Numbered from the stretch's first letter, positions 1 through 10,054 are shown. The stretch is DNA of 64,000 nucleotides from Aquamicrobium zhengzhouense (GCF_016124105.1 NZ_JADGMQ010000007.1:62001-126000), one strand, 5' to 3'. A program made the numbers and translations. Notes: generated from the sequence alone by a model not told the origin.

Positions 1-1
1 G

Positions 2-760
2 TTCACCGGGTCAACCGAAGTGGGACGCCTCCTTTACGGCCAGTCCGCCCCGACGATTAAGCGCCTCGTCATGGAGCTTGGCGGGCACGCCCCGTTCATC
101 GCTTTTGCCGATTGCGATCTTGAGCGCACCGTGGAGCATGCGATAGCGGCAAAGTTTGCTACCTCGGGCCAGGATTGCCTTGCCGCAAACCGCCTCTACA
201 TCGAGCGGCCCATCTATGATCGTTTCGTCGAGGCCTTCGCCGACAAGGTCAGAGCCATGCGGATCGGGCCGGGGCTCAGTGATCCCGATATCGGCCCCCT
301 CATCAATGGCCGAGCCATCGAAAAGCAGATCGAACATGTGACGGATGCGATGGCACGCGGTGCAAGGCTCATCGCAGGCGGCAAGGTTCATCAAGCTGGC
401 CCGCTCTATTTTGAACCTTCAGTTCTGGCGGACGTTCCTGAAGACGCTGCCATTTTCCGCCAGGAGACGTTCGGACCCATCGCCGCTTTCGCGCCGTTTG
501 ATGATGAAACCGAAGTGCTTGCGAAAGCCAACAGCACGGAAACTGCGCTTGTTGCCTATCTGCACACGGCAGACGCTGGCAGGATTGAGCGCATGACACG
601 CCAACTGGATTTCGGAATGGTTGCGGTCAACCGCACCAAGATCACCGGTGCGCCGGTGCCGTTTGGTGGCTTCAAGCAGGCTGGCATCGGCCGCGAAGGC
701 TCCCGCCACGGCATCGAAGCCTACACCGACCTCAAATATGTCTGCCGCTCGAATTCTTGA
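2..760 (+). CDS. NAD(P)-dependent aldehyde dehydrogenase, succinate-semialdehyde type (C-terminal part)
   Basis: The reading frame is open from the first bases, so the 5' end lies outside the window. The visible part covers the catalytic core: the ELGG motif with the general-base Glu, then GQDC with the nucleophile Cys, then the C-terminal PFGG and GREGS motifs typical of succinate- and glutarate-semialdehyde dehydrogenases. The family oxidises an aldehyde to the acid with NAD(P)+ in the cytosol. The next gene, an aminotransferase, starts 26 bp downstream and would supply a semialdehyde, so the two probably act in sequence on an omega-amino acid or polyamine product. The exact substrate cannot be read from the sequence. 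Confidence 0.9.
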   Translation, partial: FTGSTEVGRLLYGQSAPTIKRLVMELGGHAPFIAFADCDLERTVEHAIAAKFATSGQDCLAANRLYIERPIYDRFVEAFADKVRAMRIGPGLSDPDIGPLINGRAIEKQIEHVTDAMARGARLIAGGKVHQAGPLYFEPSVLADVPEDAAIFRQETFGPIAAFAPFDDETEVLAKANSTETALVAYLHTADAGRIERMTRQLDFGMVAVNRTKITGAPVPFGGFKQAGIGREGSRHGIEAYTDLKYVCRSNS

Positions 761-785
761 TGCGGGAATTGCAGGAGGAATACCA

Positions 786-2156
786 ATGCTGACCAACGAC
801 GTTCTGGACCAGTGGGATCGCGAGAACTTTTTCCACCCATCCACCCATCTTGCCCAGCATGCGCGCGGTGAAACTCCGACCCGCATCATCTCGGGCGGTG
901 AGGGCGTCTATATCGAAGATCGCGACGGCAAGAGGCTGCTCGACGCATTTGCGGGCCTCTACTGCGTCAATGTCGGGTATGGCCGGCAGGAAATCGCCGA
1001 AGCAATTGCCGCGCAGGCAAAGGAGCTCGCCTATTATCACGCCTATGTCGGTCATGGCACCGAAGTCTCCATCACCCTTGCCAAGATGGTTCTGGAGCGC
1101 GCGCCGAAGAACATGTCGAAGGTCTATTTTGGCCTTGGCGGGTCCGACGCGAATGAAACCAACGTCAAGCTGATCTGGTATTACAACAACATTCTAGGAC
1201 GGCCGAAAAAGAAGAAGATCATCTCGCGCTGGCGGGGCTATCACGGATCCGGTCTCGTCACTGGCTCGCTGACCGGGCTGAAGCTCTTCCATGACAAGTT
1301 TGACCTGCCGCTGGAGGGCATCCTCCATACCGAGGCGCCGTATTTTTTCCGCAGGCCGGATCTTGGAATGAGCGAGGCTGACTTCGTCGCCTATTGCGTC
1401 GACGAGCTTGAAAAGATGATCGCGCGCGAAGGGGCCGACACCATCGCGGCCTTCATCGCTGAGCCGGTTCTGGGCACGGGCGGCATCGTTCCGCCACCCG
1501 CCGGTTACTGGCCTGCGATCCAGAAAGTTCTGAACCGGCACGACATTTTGCTGATCGCCGATGAGGTCGTCACCGGCTTCGGACGCCTTGGCTCGATGTT
1601 CGGCTCGGACCATTACGGCATCGAGCCCGATATCATCACCATCGCTAAGGGACTGACGTCGGCCTACGCGCCATTGTCAGGATCGATCATATCGAAGCGC
1701 ATGTGGAGCGTTCTTGAGCGTGGAACGGATGAAAATGGCGCGATCGGCCATGGCTGGACCTATTCTGCCCATCCGATTGGCGCAGCAGCCGGGATTGCCA
1801 ACCTCAAGCTCGTCGATTCACTCGGGCTGGTGAAGAATGCAGGCGAGACCGGCGCGTTCTTCAACGAAGCGATGAAGGCAGCGCTTGGCGATCATCCGCA
1901 TGTCGGCGAGATCCGCGGAGAGGGCATGCTGTGCGCAATCGAGTTTGTCGAAGATCGCGAGCAGCGTCGCTTCTTCGGCGCTGAAAAGAAGGTCGGGCCA
2001 AGTGTGACTGCGGCCCTCCTCAAACGCGGCATTATCGGCAGAGCCATGCCGCAGGGTGATATTCTGGGCTTTGCTCCGCCGCTTTGCCTGACGAGGGCAG
2101 AGGCCGAAGAAGTCGTCGGCAAGACGGCGGAAGCTGTTCGGGAAGTGCTGGGCTAG
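786..2156 (+). CDS. class III pyridoxal-phosphate aminotransferase
   Basis: A 456-residue fold-type I aminotransferase (GABA, putrescine or beta-alanine:pyruvate group). The start at ATG 786 follows GGAGG with good spacing; the frame is open further upstream but that overlaps the previous gene. Recognisable motifs are the GLGGSDANET phosphate-binding segment, the IADEVVTGFGR segment with the cofactor Asp, and IAKGLTS with the Schiff-base Lys at about residue 288. It moves the amino group of an omega-amino compound to a keto acid and releases a semialdehyde. The aldehyde dehydrogenases on both sides support that role. Amine substrate unknown. Confidence 0.9.
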   Translation: MLTNDVLDQWDRENFFHPSTHLAQHARGETPTRIISGGEGVYIEDRDGKRLLDAFAGLYCVNVGYGRQEIAEAIAAQAKELAYYHAYVGHGTEVSITLAKMVLERAPKNMSKVYFGLGGSDANETNVKLIWYYNNILGRPKKKKIISRWRGYHGSGLVTGSLTGLKLFHDKFDLPLEGILHTEAPYFFRRPDLGMSEADFVAYCVDELEKMIAREGADTIAAFIAEPVLGTGGIVPPPAGYWPAIQKVLNRHDILLIADEVVTGFGRLGSMFGSDHYGIEPDIITIAKGLTSAYAPLSGSIISKRMWSVLERGTDENGAIGHGWTYSAHPIGAAAGIANLKLVDSLGLVKNAGETGAFFNEAMKAALGDHPHVGEIRGEGMLCAIEFVEDREQRRFFGAEKKVGPSVTAALLKRGIIGRAMPQGDILGFAPPLCLTRAEAEEVVGKTAEAVREVLG

Positions 2157-2184
2157 GGGGCACACACTTCTCGTCAGGGGGGCG

Positions 2185-2210
2185 GGGCGATCCATCGTCT
2201 CGCCCTTTTT
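2185..2210 (+). terminator. Rho-independent terminator after the aminotransferase
   Basis: GGGCGA at 2185-2190 pairs with TCGCCC at 2200-2205 across a 9-base loop and is followed at once by five T. It lies 29 bp after the stop codon. Confidence 0.75.
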
Positions 2211-2468
2211 CGTCTTCAGGCAGGCGCTGAACTGTTCGGCCCCCCGCTTTGATGAAGCGTTGGTCGGCTCACTTCACCGAGAGTTGAAGCGATGCGGGCT
2301 TTAACCGATTGCCGATCTTACCCTCATGCCGCATGACATGCCGCAATCGACCGGACCTCGCCTGTTGGTCAGGCTCAACTCATTCCAGCCATCAGGCTGT
2401 CGCGCCATCCAGTGCTGCGCGTGTCGCAAAAGACGGTCGGTTCATCTCAATATTGGAGAGCATACAAT
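2211..2468 (+). promoter_or_regulatory. non-coding leader between aminotransferase and second aldehyde dehydrogenase
   Basis: With the terminator, this closes a gap of 312 bases (2157-2468) without a gene. It probably holds the promoter of the downstream aldehyde dehydrogenase, but I see no convincing -35/-10 pair. The one visible pattern is an 8-bp direct repeat, ATGCCGCA, at 2326-2333 and 2338-2345 (period 12). The ribosome-binding site TGGAGAG lies just before ATG 2469. Confidence 0.4.
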
Positions 2469-3947
2469 ATGACAGCTTCGTCCAGTGCCTACCAAAATCT
2501 GCATCAGCTCTTTATCGAGGGCCAGTGGGTGGCAGGTGAATCCGACCGCGTTAACACCGACATAAATCCTTATGACGGCGAGACCCTGCTGGAGATTCAA
2601 CAAGCCACCAGGGCGCAATTGGATCAGGCCTATCAGGCGGCGCTAGCTGCGCAGAAAAGCTGGGGCAAGTCGCTGCCGCAGGGACGCGCCGAATTGATGA
2701 TGCGCGTTGTGCAGGTTCTGGACAGCCGCGCAGAAGAGATCATCAGCTGGATCATTCGCGAATCCGGCAGCACACGTCTCAAGGCGACCATCGAACTGAT
2801 GAGCGCGAAAGGGATCGTGCTCGAGGCCGCAAGCTTCCCCTCCCGTATGCAGGGCGAAATCCTGCCATCGATTTTCCCCGGCCAGTCGAGCCGGGTCTAC
2901 CGTGCGCCCTTGGGCGTGATCGGTGTCATCAGCCCGTGGAACTTCCCGTTCCACCTGAGCATGCGTTCTGTCGCTCCGGCTCTGGCAACGGGCAATACGG
3001 TGGTGCTCAAGCCTGCAAGCGACACGCCGGTGTCTGGCGGCACGCTTCTCGCCGCTATCTTTGAAGAGGCAGGCGCGCCAGCCGGTACCATGAATGTCGT
3101 CGTCGGCGCAGGCAGCGAGATCGGCGACGCCTTCGTGGAACATGAAATTCCGCGCTTCATCTCCTTCACCGGCTCGACCCCGGTAGGACAGGGCATTGGC
3201 CGGATCGCCACCGGCGGCAAGTCCATCAAGCGCGTCGCTCTCGAACTTGGCGGCAATGCTCCAATCGTTGTTCTGGACGATGCAGATATTGAGGATGCCG
3301 CCGCTGGTGCCGTTGCGGGGCGCTTCTTGCACCAGGGCCAGATCTGCATGAGCACCAACCGGGCGATCGTCGACGAGAAGGTGCATGACCAGTTCGTTGC
3401 CGCCGTCGAAAAGCGCGTCAAGGCGCTGAAATGGGGCAATCCGGACCTGATGGAAAACGTGATCGGCCCGATCATCAACGAAAAGCAGCTTGCCGACGTG
3501 CAAGGCCGCATCGAGCGCGCCCTCAAGGACGGCGCCCGCGAGATCGTTGGCGGCGAAGCAGAAGGCAATGTCCTGCCTCCGCACGTGCTCGTCGATGTCG
3601 ATCCTGAATGGTCGATCGCCAAGGATGAGACGTTCGGTCCTGTCCTGCCGATCATCAAGGCGCGTGACGAGGCGCATGCGCTGGAACTTGCCAATGCGAC
3701 CGAGTTTGGCCTGTCGAGTTGCGTCTACACCCGCGATCTCGAGCGCGGCGTGCGCTTTGCGCGCGGGATCGAGGCCGGCATGACCCACGTCAACAACATG
3801 TCGGTCGGTGACCAGCCGAACGCACCATTTGGCGGCGAGAAGAACTCGGGCCTTGGCCGCTTCAACGGAAACTGGATCCTGGAAGAGTTCACCCGCACCC
3901 ACTGGATCACGGTGCAGGAAGACGGCGTTGCCCAATACCCGCTATAA
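2469..3947 (+). CDS. aldehyde dehydrogenase family protein
   Basis: A complete 492-residue aldehyde dehydrogenase. ATG 2469 is preceded by TGGAGAG; the longer open frame from 2412 lacks a ribosome-binding site. Visible are SPWNFPF near the coenzyme site, [14 protein letters not shown] with the general-base Glu at about 259 and GQICMS with the nucleophile Cys at about 293, the normal 34-residue spacing. By motif pattern it is closer to the benzaldehyde/vanillin-type branch than to succinate-semialdehyde dehydrogenases. It has its own leader and a strong terminator, so it is probably a single-gene unit. Substrate not determinable. Confidence 0.9.
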   Translation: MTASSSAYQNLHQLFIEGQWVAGESDRVNTDINPYDGETLLEIQQATRAQLDQAYQAALAAQKSWGKSLPQGRAELMMRVVQVLDSRAEEIISWIIRESGSTRLKATIELMSAKGIVLEAASFPSRMQGEILPSIFPGQSSRVYRAPLGVIGVISPWNFPFHLSMRSVAPALATGNTVVLKPASDTPVSGGTLLAAIFEEAGAPAGTMNVVVGAGSEIGDAFVEHEIPRFISFTGSTPVGQGIGRIATGGKSIKRVALELGGNAPIVVLDDADIEDAAAGAVAGRFLHQGQICMSTNRAIVDEKVHDQFVAAVEKRVKALKWGNPDLMENVIGPIINEKQLADVQGRIERALKDGAREIVGGEAEGNVLPPHVLVDVDPEWSIAKDETFGPVLPIIKARDEAHALELANATEFGLSSCVYTRDLERGVRFARGIEAGMTHVNNMSVGDQPNAPFGGEKNSGLGRFNGNWILEEFTRTHWITVQEDGVAQYPL

Positions 3948-3982
3948 GCCGCAAGGCTGGCAGCATCATCGCTGAGAAACAA

Positions 3983-4011
3983 AAAAACGGGGCCGATCTG
4001 GCCCCGTTTTT
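3983..4011. terminator. bidirectional terminator between convergent genes
   Basis: A perfect 12-bp inverted repeat, 3983-3994 against 4000-4011, with a 5-base loop. It has an A-run on the left and a T-run on the right, so it works on both strands. It sits between the aldehyde dehydrogenase (ends 3947) and the iron alcohol dehydrogenase (ends 4021 on the minus strand). Confidence 0.9.
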
Positions 4012-4020
4012 CATGTTCTG

Positions 4021-5154
4021 TCAGAACGCAGCGCGATAGATCGCTTCTACGTCTTCAAGCGTGAATGCTCGTGGATTGTTGTCGATCAGACGTTTGATGG
4101 CGAAGGCTTCTTCGGCCCACAGACCCAATTCTTCGGCCTTCGCGCCATGCTTTTCGAGGCTCATCTCGACGCCGAGCTGGCGGCAATAGTTGACGCTGGA
4201 AGCAAGCAGGGCCTCCGGGCTTGAATTGTCGAAGCCAAGCCAGGTCGCGATTTCCTGCGTTTTTTCCGGCCGCGCCTGCGCATTATAGGCAAGAACATGC
4301 GGGAAGATGATCGCATTGGCGAGGCCATGCGGCAATTTCAGCCTGGTGCCGAGCGGATAGGAAAGGGCGTGACCGCCGGCAGTGTTCACCGGGCCAAGGC
4401 AGATGCCGCCATAATAGGAGGCCAGCATCATGCCCGCGCGGGCTTCAGTATCCGTTCCGTCGGCGACCGCGCGTGCCAGATAACGTCCGACAAGCTCGAT
4501 GCCCTGACGCGCATAGCCGTCGATCAGCGGATGCGCCTTGATGTTCGTGAACGCCTCGACGCAGTGTGCCATGGCATCAACGCCGGTTGCGGCAGTGACG
4601 GGACCTGGAACCGAATAGGTGAGCTCCGGATCAAGGATCGCGATGTCGGCAAGCATGTGCGTGCTCTCGACCGCCATCTTCGCCAGTGTCTGCGGATCGG
4701 TGACGAGCGCGCGGATGCCGGCTTCAGAGCCGGTGCCTGCGGTGGTCGGGATCTGGGCAAGGGCCGTCTGTCTGCCGGGAATCTTGCCCGCGCCAACGAC
4801 GTCGGGGAGCGCGAGATCCTTGTCCCAAAGCGCGGCGATCAGCTTGGCCACATCCATCACCGAGCCCCCGCCAAGACCGACAACGAGGTCTGGCTTGAAG
4901 GAGCGCGCTGCATCAAGTGCCAGATCGAACGACGGCAGATCCGGCTCCGGTGGCAGGTCGCTGTAGATCGTCAGCTCGCTTTTGAGGTTCAGCCGCTCGA
5001 CGAAGTCGACGGTAGGGCCCATCGCGATGACGAAGACCCGCTTGTAAGCGGCAGCCCATTCGCCGAGGCGCGAAATTGAACCGGCCCCGATCTCCAGCCG
5101 CGGTGGCTGAACGACGGTGATGGCTCTTGCAAGAGTGAGGGACGTATCAGCCAT
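4021..5154 (-). CDS. iron-containing alcohol dehydrogenase
   Basis: A 377-residue group III alcohol dehydrogenase, a family that also includes maleylacetate reductase and lactaldehyde reductase. The start at 5154 has GGAGG upstream and overlaps the preceding gene by 8 bp. GGGSVMDVAK (about 96-105) binds NAD(P); GTGSE (about 140-144) and the GVDAMAHCVEAF segment with Asp193 and His197 give the metal ligands; a later PHG segment supplies further His. It probably interconverts an aldehyde and an alcohol at the end of the leftward catabolic operon. Substrate unknown. Confidence 0.88.
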   Translation of the reverse strand: MADTSLTLARAITVVQPPRLEIGAGSISRLGEWAAAYKRVFVIAMGPTVDFVERLNLKSELTIYSDLPPEPDLPSFDLALDAARSFKPDLVVGLGGGSVMDVAKLIAALWDKDLALPDVVGAGKIPGRQTALAQIPTTAGTGSEAGIRALVTDPQTLAKMAVESTHMLADIAILDPELTYSVPGPVTAATGVDAMAHCVEAFTNIKAHPLIDGYARQGIELVGRYLARAVADGTDTEARAGMMLASYYGGICLGPVNTAGGHALSYPLGTRLKLPHGLANAIIFPHVLAYNAQARPEKTQEIATWLGFDNSSPEALLASSVNYCRQLGVEMSLEKHGAKAEELGLWAEEAFAIKRLIDNNPRAFTLEDVEAIYRAAF

Positions 5155-6076
5155 TGTCTTCCGCCTCCAGCCGATCCATCTGCGCCCAGACATTTGCCAG
5201 TTCGGCTTCGTTCAGTTCGACGAGCGGCGGGCGTACACGCGTCCAGCCGGCATGACTGCGGCGGCGCGCAAGCATTCCCTTGATCGTCGGCAGCTGAACA
5301 TAGGCGTTGGACAAATCGCGCCATGCGTTGATCCGGCCCTGCGCCTTCTCGACTTTCTCCGCCTGGCTCTCATCGAAGAAATTGTCGAAGACGTCGCGCA
5401 GGTGCTTGCCGATGAGGTTGGAGCTCGAGGTGATGCAGCCCGCACCGCCAGCCTTCAGGAGCGGCAGCATGAGCGGATCAGCGCCGGCCAGAACCGAGAA
5501 GTTCTCGAAGGCCTGCGTGAATGCCTGCATGCTCTCGAGCTTGCCGGAGCTGTCCTTGACGCCAACGAAAATGCCGGGGAAGGCGTCGCGCAGGCGTGCG
5601 GTCAGTTCCAGCGAGATGCCAACCTGTGCGATCGGCGGGATGTGGTAGAGAATGACACGCAGATCGTTGCTGCCAACGCCCTCGACCAGTTCTGCATAGA
5701 AGCGGAACAGGCCTTCATCGCTGACGCCTTTGTAATAGAAGGGCGGCAGGACAACGCAGGCTTTGACGCCCGCATCAACCGCGTGGCGCACCAGCTTGAC
5801 GCTGTCGGCCACGTTGGTCTGTGATGTGCCCGGCAGCAGCCGGTCAGCCTCGACGCCCGACGAGATCAGGTTTTCGAGGATCGCCATGCGCTGGTCGATG
5901 CTGAACGAATTGGCTTCGCCGGTCGTCCCGAGCAGGGCAACGCCGTGGCACCCTTCTTCGATCAGCGCCTTGCAGTGCTGCGAGAATGCGCCGTGATCGG
6001 GCGTTCCATCTTCGAGAACCGGGGTAGCTGCGGCGCAGAATACGCCATGGACGGGTAGGTTCAGGGCAGGGTTCAT
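5147..6076 (-). CDS. dihydrodipicolinate synthase / N-acetylneuraminate lyase family aldolase
   Basis: A 309-residue class I aldolase of the DapA/NanA superfamily. It shows GTTGE (50-54) for carboxylate binding, Tyr144 in LYHIP and the Schiff-base Lys174 in GVKDSSG. The ATG overlaps the stop of the upstream pdxA-like gene as ATGA, which implies translational coupling. Family members cleave or form 2-keto acids through pyruvate. Its place in a catabolic operon with a sialidase-like protein and acid-sugar genes argues for cleavage of a 2-keto-3-deoxy acid or similar, rather than lysine synthesis. The diaminopimelate dehydrogenase gene 15 kb away keeps a link to diaminopimelate open. Confidence 0.85.
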   Translation of the reverse strand: MNPALNLPVHGVFCAAATPVLEDGTPDHGAFSQHCKALIEEGCHGVALLGTTGEANSFSIDQRMAILENLISSGVEADRLLPGTSQTNVADSVKLVRHAVDAGVKACVVLPPFYYKGVSDEGLFRFYAELVEGVGSNDLRVILYHIPPIAQVGISLELTARLRDAFPGIFVGVKDSSGKLESMQAFTQAFENFSVLAGADPLMLPLLKAGGAGCITSSSNLIGKHLRDVFDNFFDESQAEKVEKAQGRINAWRDLSNAYVQLPTIKGMLARRRSHAGWTRVRPPLVELNEAELANVWAQMDRLEAEDNG

Positions 6077-7023
6077 GCTGATGCTCCCGCAACAAGGCGC
6101 CGCGCATAGGCGATCGCGGATTTCATGTTGACGTGGTTTGCCTTGCCGGTGCCGGCAATGTCGAAAGCGGTGCCATGGTCGACCGAGGTACGGTCGATTG
6201 GCAGGCCGAGCGAGACGTTGACGGCGGTGTCGAAGGCAACCAGCTTGATCGGGATGTGCCCCTGATCGTGATACTGGGCGATCACCAGATCAAACGCGCC
6301 GGAGTAGGCACGGTGATAGACGGTGTCCGCCGAGATCGGGCCGACAACATTGATGCCTTCCGCCTGAGCCATGGCAACAGCCGGGGCGACCTGGAGATCG
6401 TCCTCGTTGCCGAACAGGCCCGATTCACCGCAGTGCGGGTTGATGCCAGCCACCGCAATGCGCGGGTTCTCGTAGCCAATCCGCTTGAGGTGATCATTGC
6501 CGGCGCGGATCGTCGCGAGGATCCGCTCGGGCGTTGCACGGTCAATAGCGGTTTTAAGCGAAACGTGGGTCGAGACGTGAATGACCTTCAGCCGCTCGGA
6601 GGCCAGCAGCATGAATGCCGACTTCTGCCCGGTCAGGGCAGCGAGCATCCCGGTGTGCCCGTCATAGTGGTGACCGGCAAGGTTCAGCGCTTCCTTGTTG
6701 ATCGGTGCTGTCACGATGCAGCCGATTTCGCCTGCCTGTGCATCGCGCACGGCCTTTTCGATGAAGCGGAAAGCTGCATCGCCGCCGCGCGGGTCGAGCT
6801 TGCCCCACTCCAGTTCCGGGCCTTCGATCGGCAGGTCAACTGCGATCTCATCCAGATTGATGGCCGCACCGGTCACCGCGCAAGCCTTTTCCAGAATTGC
6901 GCGATTGCCATAGATGCGCGTCAGGGCGCGCTCTTCCGGCGACATTTCGGCTACCGCCTTGACCGAGATTTCAGGGCCGACCCCAGCGGGGTCGCCCATG
7001 GTTATTCCGATGATCTGCGTCAC
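6073..7023 (-). CDS. PdxA-family NAD-dependent dehydrogenase, PdxA2-like
   Basis: A 316-residue protein of the 4-hydroxythreonine-4-phosphate dehydrogenase family. It has the N-terminal [10 protein letters not shown], the GHTGM and HVSLKTAID metal/substrate segments and [12 protein letters not shown] place the start at GTG 7023: it overlaps the upstream stop as GTGA and has GGAGG six bases before it, whereas the ATG at 7044 lies inside the upstream gene and overlaps that ribosome-binding site. Known PdxA2 proteins work with a DUF1537 kinase to convert threonate or erythronate, through the 4-phosphate, to dihydroxyacetone phosphate. Such a kinase is encoded at 13498, so a catabolic role is more likely than vitamin B6 synthesis. 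Confidence 0.85.
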   Translation of the reverse strand: MTQIIGITMGDPAGVGPEISVKAVAEMSPEERALTRIYGNRAILEKACAVTGAAINLDEIAVDLPIEGPELEWGKLDPRGGDAAFRFIEKAVRDAQAGEIGCIVTAPINKEALNLAGHHYDGHTGMLAALTGQKSAFMLLASERLKVIHVSTHVSLKTAIDRATPERILATIRAGNDHLKRIGYENPRIAVAGINPHCGESGLFGNEDDLQVAPAVAMAQAEGINVVGPISADTVYHRAYSGAFDLVIAQYHDQGHIPIKLVAFDTAVNVSLGLPIDRTSVDHGTAFDIAGTGKANHVNMKSAIAYARRLVAGASA

Positions 7024-8192
7024 GAATTGCCTCCGTCGATCCATCCCGCGGGGAGACGGACATATTTGATCGCGCGCCGGAAGTAGGTGTAGGCGATGTG
7101 CAATTCGCCGTCCTTGCCTTCCAGAATATAGGGGTAGGACAGTTCCTGGTTGCGGCCGTCTTCCGAATTGTTGGACAGGCAGGCTCCCGAGCTGGTGTCA
7201 ACGATGCGGCGCGTTCCCCAGCTGATGCCGGTGTCATCCGACACGCACAGCGTCAAGGGTGCGCGCGGAACGCCCCAGATCGGGTTGCAGCCGCCGATTG
7301 CGTCTGGTCGATCGTCGCCTTCTTCGATCTCGTCATAGAGCGAGACGCGACGAGCATCCGAAGTCGCTGCCGAGGCCGGGTTGCAGATCATTGCCAGCCG
7401 GCCATCCTTGAGGCGGATGACGTTGATCGAGGAATTATTGTTCGGGACATCCGTTGGCTGCGGCTCTGACCAGGTCATGCCGCCATCGAGGCTTTCCGAA
7501 CGATGCACAAAGTCCGACTGCCGCCGGCGGTAGAAGGCGACCATGTGATCGCCGTCCATTGGAACGATCGTCATGTGGACAGAACCGATCGAACCCGGCA
7601 CTTCGTGAAGCGTCCAGGTCGCGCCTTCGTCATGGCTGATGCCGACAGCGGCAGTGTCGTGGCTGCCATTCCAGCGCTGGCCCGGACGCGAGACGCACCG
7701 GAAAATGGGCATCATCCACGCGCCGTCCTTGCGGCGCACGAAGCGTCCGCGAATGAAGCAGCCGCGCGGCAGGTCGATCACGCGAGGCTCGTCACCTGAC
7801 AGGAGACCGTCGTGGAACGAAATCTTCCGTGCACGCAGAATGCATTCGTCCTGGTTTCCGGAAGGCTGCGCCGTGTGCAGCAGCTGCCATACGCCGTTGC
7901 CGTTTTTCCAGAGCACCGGGTTCTGCTCCGAGCGGTCCGGGTCGTCGCTCAGCTGGCTATAGGTGCTCCATGCCTTCGCTCCGGGTGCGAGCGTCGAGGC
8001 GTAGATCGAGATGTCCGACTTCCCTTCGAGCGTACCGCCAAACCACAGGCAGACGACGGACCCGTCATCGAGGGTCTCCAGGAAGGCGGCGTGATTCTGA
8101 ACCATGGGGGAGGGCAGAAATGCCTCCAACCGCTGGTCCGCACCCTCATGCAACTGCCCGTTCATAAGAGCTGCAATTTCATCCGGCAGCAT
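7020..8192 (-). CDS. sialidase-like beta-propeller protein (BNR/Asp-box), cytosolic
   Basis: A 390-residue protein of the sialidase-like BNR family. Asp-box motifs are seen as [16 protein letters not shown] and SDDTGISWG, along with the RSEQNPVLW and NQELSYP segments of this branch. There is no signal peptide, so unlike classical exo-sialidases it should act inside the cell on an imported substrate. It is the first gene of the leftward operon, with AGGAGGGG before ATG 8192, and couples to the pdxA2-like gene by GTGA. Bond specificity is unknown; relatives near DapA-type aldolases are not reliably characterised. It may be a glycosidase or an isomerase-like propeller. Confidence 0.75.
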   Translation of the reverse strand: MLPDEIAALMNGQLHEGADQRLEAFLPSPMVQNHAAFLETLDDGSVVCLWFGGTLEGKSDISIYASTLAPGAKAWSTYSQLSDDPDRSEQNPVLWKNGNGVWQLLHTAQPSGNQDECILRARKISFHDGLLSGDEPRVIDLPRGCFIRGRFVRRKDGAWMMPIFRCVSRPGQRWNGSHDTAAVGISHDEGATWTLHEVPGSIGSVHMTIVPMDGDHMVAFYRRRQSDFVHRSESLDGGMTWSEPQPTDVPNNNSSINVIRLKDGRLAMICNPASAATSDARRVSLYDEIEEGDDRPDAIGGCNPIWGVPRAPLTLCVSDDTGISWGTRRIVDTSSGACLSNNSEDGRNQELSYPYILEGKDGELHIAYTYFRRAIKYVRLPAGWIDGGNS

Positions 8193-8489
8193 ATCCCCTC
8201 CTGAGGCTGAAAATTCGCTGCAAATTCTCGCGTACGAAACATGTTGTCAAGTTTGCAAATTTGTCACTCACCCTATCTCCGCCTTTGTCGATTAAATTAA
8301 TAACGTAAAATCAATATTTTATAATGTCTCCCGCGGTGGCTGTTCGCTGTGTAAGGATTTGTAATTGACAACATTGGGTGGTTTTTGGATAGTGGCGACC
8401 AGCGCCGGGAGAGCGGCTCACGAGTGCGATCAGCATGAGTCGACCGCAGCGGCGCATGTTGAAATCGGCAACTGCGACGGGAGGCGAAT
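8193..8489. promoter_or_regulatory. divergent promoter/operator region of the acid-sugar block
   Basis: This 297-bp AT-rich gap separates the leftward enzyme operon and the rightward transport operon. An identical 10-mer, TTGACAACAT, occurs on the plus strand at 8365-8374 and on the minus strand at 8250-8241. On each strand it fits a -35 box: plus -10 candidate GATAGT at 8388-8393 (17-bp spacer), minus -10 candidate GAATTT at 8227-8222 (17-bp spacer). TTGTCA recurs at 8261-8266. A further plus-strand candidate is TTAATA 8297-8302 with TATAAT 8320-8325. The FadR-type protein encoded at 14528 is the likely regulator. Confidence 0.55.
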
Positions 8490-9995
8490 GTGAATCTCAA
8501 GCCTATTTTCTTTGGCGCCTTGATGGCGACCACATCCATCGTTCCGGCGTTGGCGCAGGCCAATACCGACATCACCGTGGTGCTCAGCGAGGAGCTGGAT
8601 CTCGTCGAGCCGTGCATGGCGACCCGCTCCAATATCGGTCGTGTCATCATGCAGAACATCAGCGAGACGCTGACCGAGCTGGACGTTCGTGGCGACAAGG
8701 GTCTGACCGGTCGACTGGCGGAGAGCTGGGAAGATCTCGGCGACGGCACCTGGCAGTTCAAGCTTCGTCAGAACGTCAAATTCTCTGACGGCAGCGACTT
8801 TGATGCGAACGACGTCAAGCACTCGTTCGGCCGCGTTTTCAGCGATCAGATCACCTGCGAGAGCAAGCGTTATTTCGCTGACACGCAGCTGACCCTCGAC
8901 GTTGTCGATCCGCACACCATCAACATCAAGGCAGAGCCGGCGCAGCCGATTCTTCCGCTCCTGATGTCGCTGGTGACGATCGTGCCGTCCGAGACCCCGG
9001 TCGAATTCGTTCGTGAGCCAATCGGCACCGGTCCATACGCAATGACTGACTGGACCGCCGGTCAGCAGATCGTTCTTGAGCGTCGTGATGACTATTGGGG
9101 CGAATTGCCTGCCGTCACCAAGGCGACCTACGTATTCCGTTCCGAGCCTGCCGTCCGCGCGGCAATGGTTGAAACCGGCGAGGCAGACATTGCTCCGCAG
9201 ATCACCGAGCTTGAGGCGACGAACCCGGAAACCGACTTCACCTATCCGAACTCGGAAACCGTCTATCTGCGCATCGACCAGACCGTTGAGCCGATGGGCG
9301 ACATCCGCGTCCGCAAGGCGCTTAACGCTGCGATCGATCGTGAGGCGTTCATCGGGACCGTTCTGGCTGAAGGCACCGAGCTTGCAACGGCAATGACCCC
9401 GCCGACCACCCTCGGCTGGAACCCGGACCTCAAGCCGCACGCTTTTGATCCGGAGCAGGCCAAGGCATGGCTTGCCGAGGCGGAAGCCGATGGCGTCAAC
9501 GTCAAGGCGCCGGTTGAGGTGATTGCGCGTACCGAGAACTTCCCGCACGTCGCTGAAGTTGGCGAGGCGCTGGTGCAGATGCTGAACGATGTCGGCTTCA
9601 ACGCAAGCCTGCGCATGGTCGAAGTTGCCGAGCATGAGCAGTACTATTCCAAGCCGTATCCGGAAGGCCGTCCGGCGCAGCTCGTCGTCGCACAGCACGA
9701 CAATTCGCGTGGTGACCCGGTGTTCTCAATGTACTTCAAGTACCACAGCCAGGGCACGCAGTCGGGCGTCAACGATCCGAAGGCCGATGAGCTGATCGAA
9801 GCAGCAACCGCTGCAACCGGCGAAGAGCGCGCAGCTCGCTGGTCCGAGCTGTTTGCCTATGTCCACGACGAGATCGTCGCTGACGCTCTGCTCTTCCATA
9901 TGGTTGGTCACAGCCGTGTTGGCGAACGTCTGGACTTCAAGCCGACCATCGCGACAAATCAGCAGCTTCAGCTGAGTGAAATCGGCTTCAAATAA
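8490..9995 (+). CDS. ABC transporter substrate-binding protein, dipeptide/oligopeptide family 5
   Basis: A 501-residue periplasmic binding protein of the DppA/OppA family. It starts at GTG 8490, five bases after GGGAGG. It has an N-terminal signal peptide ending near ALAQA, then the ETLTELD, LAESWED and VKFSDGSDFDANDVKHS motifs of the family, and the FVREPIGTGPY core. It should capture the substrate in the periplasm and deliver it to the permeases encoded next. Family 5 proteins bind peptides but also opines, oligosaccharides and modified sugars, and the enzymes here suggest a non-peptide or glycopeptide ligand. Confidence 0.9.
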   Translation: MNLKPIFFGALMATTSIVPALAQANTDITVVLSEELDLVEPCMATRSNIGRVIMQNISETLTELDVRGDKGLTGRLAESWEDLGDGTWQFKLRQNVKFSDGSDFDANDVKHSFGRVFSDQITCESKRYFADTQLTLDVVDPHTINIKAEPAQPILPLLMSLVTIVPSETPVEFVREPIGTGPYAMTDWTAGQQIVLERRDDYWGELPAVTKATYVFRSEPAVRAAMVETGEADIAPQITELEATNPETDFTYPNSETVYLRIDQTVEPMGDIRVRKALNAAIDREAFIGTVLAEGTELATAMTPPTTLGWNPDLKPHAFDPEQAKAWLAEAEADGVNVKAPVEVIARTENFPHVAEVGEALVQMLNDVGFNASLRMVEVAEHEQYYSKPYPEGRPAQLVVAQHDNSRGDPVFSMYFKYHSQGTQSGVNDPKADELIEAATAATGEERAARWSELFAYVHDEIVADALLFHMVGHSRVGERLDFKPTIATNQQLQLSEIGFK

Positions 9996-10006
9996 GCCGC
10001 ATACAG

Positions 10007-10032
10007 GCGATGCCGGGTCCGCCCGGCATCGC
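10007..10032 (+). other. intra-operon hairpin after the binding-protein gene
   Basis: A perfect 11-bp stem, 10007-10017 against 10022-10032, with a 4-base loop and no T-run. Its position between the binding-protein gene and the first permease fits an RNA-stabilising structure that keeps binding-protein mRNA in excess. Confidence 0.6.
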
Positions 10033-10054
10033 TTCCCGTCCAAGGACTATGCAA

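Noticed and set aside
2643-3935. 430-residue minus-strand open frame
   Set aside because: Lies entirely opposite the aldehyde dehydrogenase gene, has no recognisable motifs and no ribosome-binding site; a GC-rich antisense shadow.
5147-6076. true dapA of lysine synthesis
   Set aside because: It is coupled to catabolic genes and regulated with them; superfamily motifs alone do not separate DapA from NanA- or KDG-type aldolases.
8430-9698. 422-residue minus-strand open frame
   Set aside because: Antisense to the ABC binding-protein gene; composition (many Arg, Gly, Leu, His) is typical of shadow frames.
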